From assembly GCA_016714005.1 (NCBI GenBank), contig JADJOA010000006.1, forward strand, positions 124,001 through 188,000: DNA of 64,000 nucleotides, in the 5' to 3' direction. The number at the start of each line of letters is the position of its first letter. Position 1 is the stretch's first letter. This DNA is from Bacteroidota bacterium. Lineage in GTDB: Bacteria; Bacteroidota; Bacteroidia; AKYH767-A; OLB10. The translations under genes were made by a program, and so were the position numbers. This document shows, piece by piece, positions 17,541-24,333 of the stretch. Under the pieces are notes generated by a model, which saw nothing but the letters and a program-made list of their open reading frames with translations, searched no databases and was not told the DNA's origin.

Positions 17541-18122
17541 TTACTTGGAGATTATTACAAACTCAGTCCTGCGGTTTTTTGCTCTTCCTTCTTCAGTTGC
17601 ATTTGAAGCCACTGGTTTGTTTTGCCCAATACCATCGTAGGTTAAGCGAGTTGCTGCAATACCTGTTGCTACCAAAAAGTCGTAAACGGCTTTAGCACGT
17701 TGCTTACTCAACACAATATTTTCTGCAGCAACACCCACATTGTCTGTATGCCCATTAATAGCAACTTTTATATTAGGATATTCTTTTAAAAAAGAAGCAA
17801 AATCTTTTACCACTTCTTTACTACCATCTTTCAATACATACGAATCGCTGGCAAAATAAATATTGTTAAGTGTGTAGCTCTCCCCTATTTTTATTTTTTT
17901 TACTTCTAAATTTATTATTGCTGGTTTAAGCAATGCCGTATCGCCCTTTTCAAAATATGCCGAAGTAAATGCTGCATCTTTCCCCTTGACAGTCATAATG
18001 TAATCATCTCTGAACAACACAACCGATGCATATTTTCCGGTGTTAAGATCATATTCCACTTCAGTAGTTTCCTGAGTAGCTACATTTCTTAATTCAATTT
18101 TTGCCGCAAGTGGAATTCTCAT
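17541..18122 (-). CDS. PorE-like protein, fragment 4 of 4 (CRD-like and OmpA domain)
   Basis: 193 codons. The regulatory-like beta domain (AKIELRNVATQETTEVEYD) is followed from about residue 80 by the OmpA domain with NIYFASDSYVLKDGS, INGHTDNVG and GRAKNRRTEFVI. Confidence 0.85.
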   Translation of the reverse strand: MRIPLAAKIELRNVATQETTEVEYDLNTGKYASVVLFRDDYIMTVKGKDAAFTSAYFEKGDTALLKPAIINLEVKKIKIGESYTLNNIYFASDSYVLKDGSKEVVKDFASFLKEYPNIKVAINGHTDNVGVAAENIVLSKQRAKAVYDFLVATGIAATRLTYDGIGQNKPVASNATEEGRAKNRRTEFVIISK

Positions 18123-18429
18123 TCATCTCATCTTTTAATTGTCCTTTTACAAACAAAACTTTTTCGGGCTGCACTTCTTTGTTTAAATCGAAAGAGTAAA
18201 TATCATATCCACCATTACTGCTTAAGTTGTTGGAAGCAAAATATCCTTTCTTTCCATCGGTGCTAACGAAAAAACCAAGCTCATCTTTATCTGTATTAAT
18301 AGGATAACCGAGATTTACGGGTTTACTCCATTTGCCTTTATCATCAATTTTACAAACAAAAATATCGTAGCCACCCATGCCTGGTAAACTATCGCTGCTG
18401 AAATAAAATGTTCTGTTATCAGGAAACAT
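18094..18429 (-). CDS. PorE-like protein, fragment 3 of 4 (propeller end)
   Basis: 111 codons beginning MFPDNRTFYFSSDSLPGMGG. It holds two PD40 blades with the GYDIF/GYDIY motif and the start of the regulatory-like domain (VLFVKGQLKDEMN). Confidence 0.7.
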   Translation of the reverse strand: MFPDNRTFYFSSDSLPGMGGYDIFVCKIDDKGKWSKPVNLGYPINTDKDELGFFVSTDGKKGYFASNNLSSNGGYDIYSFDLNKEVQPEKVLFVKGQLKDEMNENSTCGKN

Positions 18430-18569
18430 AAATGGCGATTTTCATTTCCGGAAGTATTTACATCATCACTCAAACGAATCGGGTTGCTCCATTCTCCTCC
18501 ATTTTTTCGGGTTGTTCTATAAATATCGCTGGTGTAATTTATTGTATCGCGAAAAGTGGAGAAGTACAA
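18315..18569 (-). CDS. PorE-like protein, fragment 2 of 4 (propeller)
   Basis: 84 codons, real up to about NENR. It carries a propeller blade (YFSTFRDTINYTSDIYRTTR, GGEWSNPIRLSDDVNTSGNE); the remainder is out of frame. Confidence 0.6.
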   Translation of the reverse strand: MYFSTFRDTINYTSDIYRTTRKNGGEWSNPIRLSDDVNTSGNENRHLCFLITEHFISAAIVYQAWVATIFLFVKLMIKANGVNP

Positions 18570-18622
18570 TGTTTTTCCATCTGATGTAATGCAAGGTTGT
18601 GAGTCCCATTGCTTAGAATCGT

Positions 18623-19468
18623 TTACTTTTCGCTAAGATTTGCAGGTTCGCTCCAGCCCCGTTCACCTAAATCAGAAGTATAGATATCAAAATTACCTTT
18701 GTTGTTTACAGTAAAGAAAAGATGTTTGTTGTCAATAGTTACAGTTGCTCCACCTTCATTGCCCGAATTATTTTTGTTAAACGGAAATGGCATCATCTCA
18801 CCTGCTGTCCATTCTCCATTTTTAAATTCACTCATCATAAATTTTTCTACTCCGGTTGGTGTAAGCATATTTTTTCCTTTGTACTCAAACCTGCGCGTAA
18901 AAAAGCATAGTTCATTATCAGGGGAGATAATTGCAAGGTATTCTGGATCGGCAGTGCTTAGTCCTTTTACCACCTGCGGATTAAAAGGTACCGGGTTTTC
19001 AAATTGAGTAGCGCGGAAAATTTTCAGCTCAGCATCTTTATTCAATTTTTCGTCAGCAACTGCAAATGATAAAAACGATTTAAAATATTTTGCTGCTTCT
19101 TCGTATTGTTTTTTCTCATACAAATAATATCCGGTGCGGTAATGCGCCATAGCACTTGCATCGGCACAAATCTCTATCATACGCTTATATGAATTATACA
19201 TTACCGTAAAGTCCTTTTTCCTGTAGGCCATGTCACCTAATATCATCATTGGCTTTGCGTAACCTGTATCTTCTTCGGCTGCTTCTTCACACAACTTTTT
19301 AACCTTTTCGTAATTGGATATATTTTTTGCTTGCGACTCGGCATCACCGGCAAGTTTTTCCGCTTTTTTATTTTCCGTTTTCGGACAAAGTTTAATGTCC
19401 TGAGAAAAAACGTATGAAAGGTTTAGCGTTAAAAAAATAAAAATGAAAAAGTGTTTGTTTGTTTTCAA
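18623..19468 (-). CDS. PorE-like protein, fragment 1 of 4 (signal, TPR, first propeller blades)
   Basis: 281 codons from the true start MKTNKHFF. TPR-like helices (YKRMIEICADASAMAHYRTG) lead into PD40 blades. It stops at ANLSEK; one extra A gives SEKVNDSKQWDSQPC and joins the next fragment. Confidence 0.8.
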   Translation of the reverse strand: MKTNKHFFIFIFLTLNLSYVFSQDIKLCPKTENKKAEKLAGDAESQAKNISNYEKVKKLCEEAAEEDTGYAKPMMILGDMAYRKKDFTVMYNSYKRMIEICADASAMAHYRTGYYLYEKKQYEEAAKYFKSFLSFAVADEKLNKDAELKIFRATQFENPVPFNPQVVKGLSTADPEYLAIISPDNELCFFTRRFEYKGKNMLTPTGVEKFMMSEFKNGEWTAGEMMPFPFNKNNSGNEGGATVTIDNKHLFFTVNNKGNFDIYTSDLGERGWSEPANLSEK

Positions 19469-19571
19469 TTTATGTTTTGGAAAAATACAAGTAAAGGTGT
19501 TATTTATTTTTTTTTATCATTAAGCAAAAATCTTCCGCATTTAACCCAACTACCTTAAAGGTTGAGGGTAC

Positions 19572-20363
19572 TCATTTAAAAATTCCTTTAAGCTTATCTT
19601 TTGCTTCTTTCTTCAGCTTTTCTTCCAATTCTTTCTTTTTCTTTTCCGCTTCTGCTTTTGCCTTCTCTTCTGCTTCCTTTTTTGCCTTATCAATTTCCGC
19701 CTGTGCTTTTTGTTTTGCTTCATCTATTTTCTTTTTGGCTTCTTCTTCGGCTTTAGCTTTAACATCGCCAACTACATTCTTTCCTACATCAGAAACGCTC
19801 GTTTTAACAGTAGGGTTGTTTACCAATCCGCCTAAATTTATTTTAATGTTTACAGGATCGGGTACTGATAAGTTAGTGCCAACAGCAGAATTTAATTTAC
19901 CCATTAAACCCGTTACAACCGATGTAGCACCCGATCCCAACATGGCTTTGGGTATGGCAAGGTTTACATTATAATCTATAGTTTGATCAAAGCCGTTGCT
20001 TCCATCAATTTTTGATTTGGCTCCTGCAAAACTTGTTTCGAACGGCTTAACAAATACACGACCCTCTTTAAACTCAAACGATATGTTTACATTATTTAAT
20101 GCAAGTTGTTTGTACTGTTGCATTTTAATTGCATCAGCCAATTTATTCAGCGGTTCAAAGTTGGTAATGGTTACTGCCTGCGTTGATAGTTTGCCGCCAC
20201 CATTTAACGAACTCATTACAGGCTGCATATGTACATCCATACTTCCTCGAACGGTAAAGTCAGAAGAATATTTTCCGTTGGCACGCTTGGCAATGGGCGA
20301 CATTTTTTCTACAGTGCTAAATGTTTTTACAGTTTGTTGAATATCCATTGCCGCCAAGCTCAA
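19572..20363 (-). CDS. AsmA family protein, fragment 3 of 3 (C-terminus with charged helix)
   Basis: 263 codons. The AsmA C-terminal region (GRVFVKPFETSFAGAKSKIDG, VNLAIPKAMLGSGA) is followed from about residue 195 by a long Lys/Glu/Ala helix, likely a coiled coil. Confidence 0.8.
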   Translation of the reverse strand: MSLAAMDIQQTVKTFSTVEKMSPIAKRANGKYSSDFTVRGSMDVHMQPVMSSLNGGGKLSTQAVTITNFEPLNKLADAIKMQQYKQLALNNVNISFEFKEGRVFVKPFETSFAGAKSKIDGSNGFDQTIDYNVNLAIPKAMLGSGATSVVTGLMGKLNSAVGTNLSVPDPVNIKINLGGLVNNPTVKTSVSDVGKNVVGDVKAKAEEEAKKKIDEAKQKAQAEIDKAKKEAEEKAKAEAEKKKKELEEKLKKEAKDKLKGIFK

Positions 20364-20455
20364 ATCAAGATTAAAGAAAGGGCTTTTGCATCCTTAGTGT
20401 GATAGACTCCATTCATAGAAACTTTTCCATCAAGGGTATTTAAAGGAATATCATT

Positions 20456-21625
20456 TCAGCCCAGCGTTTTATCGCGCATAGAAATATTTCCGTTAAGGTT
20501 GGTAAATACTTTGTTTTCATACAGCAGTTTGCCAACGTTTGCTGTCATTACAAAATCTATGTATTCAGGAATTTCAAGCACTGTCATTTTTACAGTGTCG
20601 GGAGTTGCTGAAGAGGAGGAGGAGGAGGAACCACTCATAAACTCATTTAAATCAATTTGACGTGATGTAATTGCCAACGAACCTTTAAGCAACTGATTCT
20701 TTTTAAAATAAAACGGAATAACATTTTCTAAATTTCCTTTTGCCTGCACATCACTATTGCCCATTGATGCCAACATATTATTCAACACAATGTTTCTGGG
20801 ATTAAACGTGAGAGAAAAAACCGGCATCATTACACCTTTAGGGTAATCTTTACTTTTATAAATGAACTTACTCAATTCAAAATTTCCGGCAGCGGTTATG
20901 TTTTCGTATTGCTGCGCTTCAATTGCTTTCATGTTTCCGGCAAACGTTAAATCCGAAAATATTAATCCGCTCATTGTTGTACCTGCTTCAAGCGGAACAA
21001 AATTTTTTATGTTGTCTAAATTTATTTTTCCTTTTACCATACCATCAAACTGTGCATTGCTCACAGGAGTTTTAATTTTCAAACGTGCGTCAAATGGTTC
21101 GGTGCCCAGTTCAACATGCAGTTTGCTTAAATTAATTTCTGTATGATCAGGTACGCCATCAGGATTATTTAATTTTAAATCAATGTTAACATTGTTAAGT
21201 GGTGTTGGCAAGGATGGGTATTGAAATCTGCCATTGTCAACTTTTAAATTTAATCCAAAACCGGGCATGGTGGTTTCGTTGTAGGTGCCTTTTACAAAAC
21301 CATTAAACGCCATAGTGCCTGATGATTTTACATCTTTAAATCCATCGCGGTAAACTCCGGGAATTAAAGACATAAAACTTTTGAAGTCGTTTTGAGGTGT
21401 AGAAAATTTCAAATCCATATTTATATCGTTGGCAGGCATGGCAAGCCAGCCGTCCACTTTTACAACCATGTCGTTTAACGATAACTCATTTTCTTTAAAA
21501 GTGTATTTGCTGTTTTTCATGTCCATTTCCAAATCGGCTTTAAGCTTGGTTTTGGTGTTGTACAAATAACTTACACCGCCATAACTTGTGCTTGCTCTGG
21601 CAATATCAGTTACGGTATTAAGCAC
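20456..21625 (-). CDS. AsmA family protein, fragment 2 of 3 (middle)
   Basis: 389 codons of beta-rich AsmA repeat region (LKADLEMDMKNSKYTFKENE, GTMAFNGFVKGTYNETTMP). It ends at a TGA where the protein should continue with NDIPLNTLDGKVSMNG in the same frame. A serine-rich spot (SGSSSSSSSATPD) lies near residue 333. Confidence 0.8.
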   Translation of the reverse strand: MLNTVTDIARASTSYGGVSYLYNTKTKLKADLEMDMKNSKYTFKENELSLNDMVVKVDGWLAMPANDINMDLKFSTPQNDFKSFMSLIPGVYRDGFKDVKSSGTMAFNGFVKGTYNETTMPGFGLNLKVDNGRFQYPSLPTPLNNVNIDLKLNNPDGVPDHTEINLSKLHVELGTEPFDARLKIKTPVSNAQFDGMVKGKINLDNIKNFVPLEAGTTMSGLIFSDLTFAGNMKAIEAQQYENITAAGNFELSKFIYKSKDYPKGVMMPVFSLTFNPRNIVLNNMLASMGNSDVQAKGNLENVIPFYFKKNQLLKGSLAITSRQIDLNEFMSGSSSSSSSATPDTVKMTVLEIPEYIDFVMTANVGKLLYENKVFTNLNGNISMRDKTLG

Positions 21626-21690
21626 AAATAAGTCCTGTGTAAAATCGCCTTTGCCTGTATGGTTTACCTGTTCAAGATTTAAGGTGAAAT

Positions 21691-22194
21691 TTAATGCATC
21701 ATCGCGGTAGCGTATGTTGCCATTTTCAATAGCATATTTTTTAATGCAACATTAAATGCCGATGGTTCTGTTGAGGTGCTTGCTTCTTCTTTTGAAGGCT
21801 TGGTAATATCCCAGTTTACTTTGCCGTCCTTTAATCCAATTAAATTAATAAGCGGTTGATTGAGCGTAATGGATTTTATTTCAACATCAGAGCCCGATAT
21901 TATTTTCCAGAAGTTAACACCTGCATCAAATGTTTTTACATAAACCAAAGTGTCACCATTAAATGTTTCTTTACCAATAATGGATAAATCGTTTAGCCTT
22001 ATGGCAAGGTTTGGAAAACTGCGAAACAGGCTCAGGTCCAAATCAGAAAAATTGAGTGTGGCATTAAGATTTTCATTGGCCGAAGACTTTACCATTTCAA
22101 TAATCTTATCCTTAAAAATAATGGGAACTAGTATGGCAGTGGCAATAAAAAGTACGACTATAATTCCTAATGCAATAAAGATTTTTTTCAGCAT
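21691..22194 (-). CDS. AsmA family protein, fragment 1 of 3 (N-terminus)
   Basis: 167 codons from the true start MLKKIFIALG. It has the membrane anchor and AsmA N-terminal domain. After NVALKN the frame is wrong for about 17 residues. Confidence 0.8.
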   Translation of the reverse strand: MLKKIFIALGIIVVLFIATAILVPIIFKDKIIEMVKSSANENLNATLNFSDLDLSLFRSFPNLAIRLNDLSIIGKETFNGDTLVYVKTFDAGVNFWKIISGSDVEIKSITLNQPLINLIGLKDGKVNWDITKPSKEEASTSTEPSAFNVALKNMLLKMATYATAMMH

Positions 22195-22385
22195 GGTGTG
22201 GTTTTATCTGATGAGAGAACGAAAATATTTAAAACCTATTTTGCAGTATGAAGGTAAGGTGTAATAATTTACACAAAAAGGTGTTGGAAAAGCTAAATGG
22301 GAGCATAGCTCCTGAGAAATTTCAAACACATATTGAGTGGCTTTGTAATTCTATATTCTGAATTACTATTAATATTATTGCAATA

Positions 22386-23618
22386 ATGAAATGTTTTGGG
22401 GTTATTGCCTTTTTACTGTTTAGTTTAGGTATGCAAGCGCAGCCTTATATGGTTGGCGGCAACACCCGTCACCGTTTTGCACAACTCAATATTGGGTTTG
22501 ATTATAGATTATTTCTCAGCGAGCAATCGCATACTACTTTCATTAATGAAACAGGAATTAAAGAAAGTAACCACCTTAATAATCACCATGAGGGTCGCAT
22601 TATAATTGGTGGTACACATTTTTGGGGTAAGGCAGATTTTTATATCGCATTTCCGGTTGCAAAAGCTGAAGAAAACGGGTTTTCTACCGGGGTTGATTTA
22701 GGTGCAAGATATTTTCCTTGCCGGATAAAACACAAAAGGATAAGCTCCTTTATTGGCATATCATTATTAGAAACCCGTTTTATTCAGGATGAAGGAACAG
22801 AGCTAAAAAGATTTACATACCCGGTAATGGCGGGTTTGGTTTACAATTTTAAAAATAATTTGTTTGAATTAAGTGCTGGAATAAACCATAGCAACAAAAT
22901 AAATTATTACATAACCAAAACAGATCAAGCTCAAATAAAAACGCAGCCGTTTTGGGTTGCTGCTGGATACAAGTACATGCTTGAAACAACCGTAAGTGCT
23001 GAAAAAAACTGGCAAAACGGTAAAACAAAATTACTTACCGATACACTTGCACGCTTGAAAAGATTAAATGGCTTAACTGCTGGCATAGGTCCATCTTCTG
23101 CCTTCTTTTTAAAAGAATCAAGGCACAATAAAAATGTGGCACCTTATATTGATAATCATAAGGCAACAGTTTTTCCGGAGTTTACTGTTGGTTATTACTT
23201 TCATAAACCCGATTTGCAGTTTAACCTTGTTTACAGAGGTTTAAAAAGTGAGATAGAAGCATATGATTTTAAACAAGAAGCCACCCGCAAAGCATTTTCT
23301 TTTGAAGCCTATAAATATTTTGCCGATTATCATGGCTTTGCCGCTTTTGCAGGGGCAGCTGCAAGCTATGAGCAACTAAATGTTTTAGAAAAAGATAGAG
23401 GAACGTTAATAAATGATATAGAATACTCTGGCATTAAACCCGGCATTGTACTTGGTTGGGATATACGCCCCAACAGAATTCAATCGTGGTATCTGCGTAC
23501 ACACATCAGGTATTTTCCAAACATGAACCTGAACATGCCAGACAATAAAAAATTTTCTTTTGATCAGTTAGAATTTAATTTTATTCAATGGGTGGTTTTT
23601 CCGGGAAGGATGTTTTAA
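22386..23618 (+). CDS. Outer-membrane beta-barrel-like protein of unknown function
   Basis: 410 residues, intact. The signal peptide ends SLGMQAQ. The mature part alternates amphipathic strands and aromatic girdle residues (FTYPVMAGLVYNFKN, FELSAGINHSNKINYYITK, VFPEFTVGYYFHKPD, IRYFPNMNLNMPDNKKFSFD) and ends in Phe, as outer-membrane barrels do. I do not recognise a named family. It stands alone between the AsmA gene and the acetyltransferase and is divergent from the AsmA gene. Confidence 0.6.
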   Translation: MKCFGVIAFLLFSLGMQAQPYMVGGNTRHRFAQLNIGFDYRLFLSEQSHTTFINETGIKESNHLNNHHEGRIIIGGTHFWGKADFYIAFPVAKAEENGFSTGVDLGARYFPCRIKHKRISSFIGISLLETRFIQDEGTELKRFTYPVMAGLVYNFKNNLFELSAGINHSNKINYYITKTDQAQIKTQPFWVAAGYKYMLETTVSAEKNWQNGKTKLLTDTLARLKRLNGLTAGIGPSSAFFLKESRHNKNVAPYIDNHKATVFPEFTVGYYFHKPDLQFNLVYRGLKSEIEAYDFKQEATRKAFSFEAYKYFADYHGFAAFAGAAASYEQLNVLEKDRGTLINDIEYSGIKPGIVLGWDIRPNRIQSWYLRTHIRYFPNMNLNMPDNKKFSFDQLEFNFIQWVVFPGRMF

Positions 23619-23698
23619 AATAGGATTTTTTTGAACAAAAGCCCTTTTTAGTTTTTTCCAAAGCAAAACTTTAAGATTTAAAACCTTGAAAGTCTAAT

Positions 23699-24151
23699 CT
23701 ACAATTCTTTTTGAAAGCACACACTGTTATCAATATTTTTGTATTGCCCGTAATTGGGAATAACTACATAGTTGTTCTTTTTATATAGAGATATTGCTTC
23801 GGGTTGTCTTTTACCTGTTTCAAGTATGCATTTGCTACAACCTGATTCTTTAGTCCAAATTTCTAACTCTTTTAAAACTGATGAGGCAATTCCTTTTCCA
23901 CGCCTTTCTGGAAGTACATACATTCTCTTTACCTCCATAGTTTCTGTATCATATTGTTTAATGGCACCACAGGCAACAATAACATTACCTTCATAAAACA
24001 CAACAGCATGTTTTATATTCTCAATTTTATTGAACTGTGCAAAAAAAGAATGTTCGGCACCATCTCTTTGTGCAAGTTCTGCATCAAGTTTTTTTACAAG
24101 CGATTGAAAATCGGGATTGGCAGAATCGGTTCTTTTAATATTAAGTATCAT
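23699..24151 (-). CDS. GNAT family N-acetyltransferase
   Basis: 150 residues making one GNAT fold. Acetyl-CoA binding motif A is VKRMYVLPERRGKGIASSVL (about residues 72-91), followed by LETGKRQPEAISLYKKNNY of motif B. The acceptor substrate cannot be told. Cytoplasmic; the frame is intact. Confidence 0.88.
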   Translation of the reverse strand: MILNIKRTDSANPDFQSLVKKLDAELAQRDGAEHSFFAQFNKIENIKHAVVFYEGNVIVACGAIKQYDTETMEVKRMYVLPERRGKGIASSVLKELEIWTKESGCSKCILETGKRQPEAISLYKKNNYVVIPNYGQYKNIDNSVCFQKEL

Positions 24152-24269
24152 TTACAATTAAACATAAGCAAAGAAATTAAAAACGAAGGGCTTTACAGAA
24201 GCCATTTAAATACACTGTACATCAATCCTGCTCACTTATTTATGCACCTGTTTGTTTTTTAAAAACCCA

Positions 24270-24299
24270 TTGCTTTATAAACACGCTTTTATACATTAG
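24270..24299 (+). promoter_or_regulatory. Promoter candidate for the first stalk-cassette gene
   Basis: TTG (24270-24272), a 19-base spacer, then TACATTAG (24292-24299), one mismatch from TAnnTTTG. The start codon is 34 bases further on. Motif-only evidence. Confidence 0.35.
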
Positions 24300-24333
24300 C
24301 AGAATTCAAAAATAAATCTCAAATCAATCAGTA

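Larger units (their letters stand above)
17541..19468 (-). pseudogene. PorE-like TPR / PD40 propeller / CRD / OmpA protein, frameshifted
   Basis: Rebuilt protein of about 641 residues: signal peptide (ending YVFSQ), TPR helices at about residues 35-150, a PD40 WD40-like propeller from about residue 165 (YLAIISPDNELCFFT, HLFFTVNNKGNFDIYTSD, GYFASNNLSSNGGYDIYSFD), a carboxypeptidase-regulatory-like strand region, and a C-terminal OmpA peptidoglycan-binding domain (NGHTDNVG, LSKQRAKAVYDFL, NRRTEFVI). The order TPR-propeller-CRD-OmpA is that of PorE, a T9SS-associated periplasmic protein. Paralogues with other roles exist, and PorE is a lipoprotein whereas no lipobox is seen here. Breaks lie at about 18633 (A run), 18435 (C run) and 18110. 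Confidence 0.75.
19572..22194 (-). pseudogene. AsmA family inner-membrane-anchored protein, frameshifted
   Basis: Rebuilt protein of about 873 residues. One N-terminal membrane helix (IFIALGIIVVLFIATAILVPII) is followed by the AsmA N-terminal pattern LNFSDLDLSLFRSFPNLAIRLNDLSI, a long run of beta strands with the AsmA-like C-terminal region, and a charged Lys/Glu/Ala helix of about 70 residues ending KLKGIFK. AsmA-like proteins are thought to span the periplasm and carry phospholipids; the role here is inference. Breaks are an A run at about 21740 (NVALKKYAIENGNIRYRDDALNF), an in-frame TGA at 20456-20458 inside TLG-x-NDIPLNTLDG, and an A run at about 20388 (KDAKSPFFNLDLSL). Confidence 0.8.
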
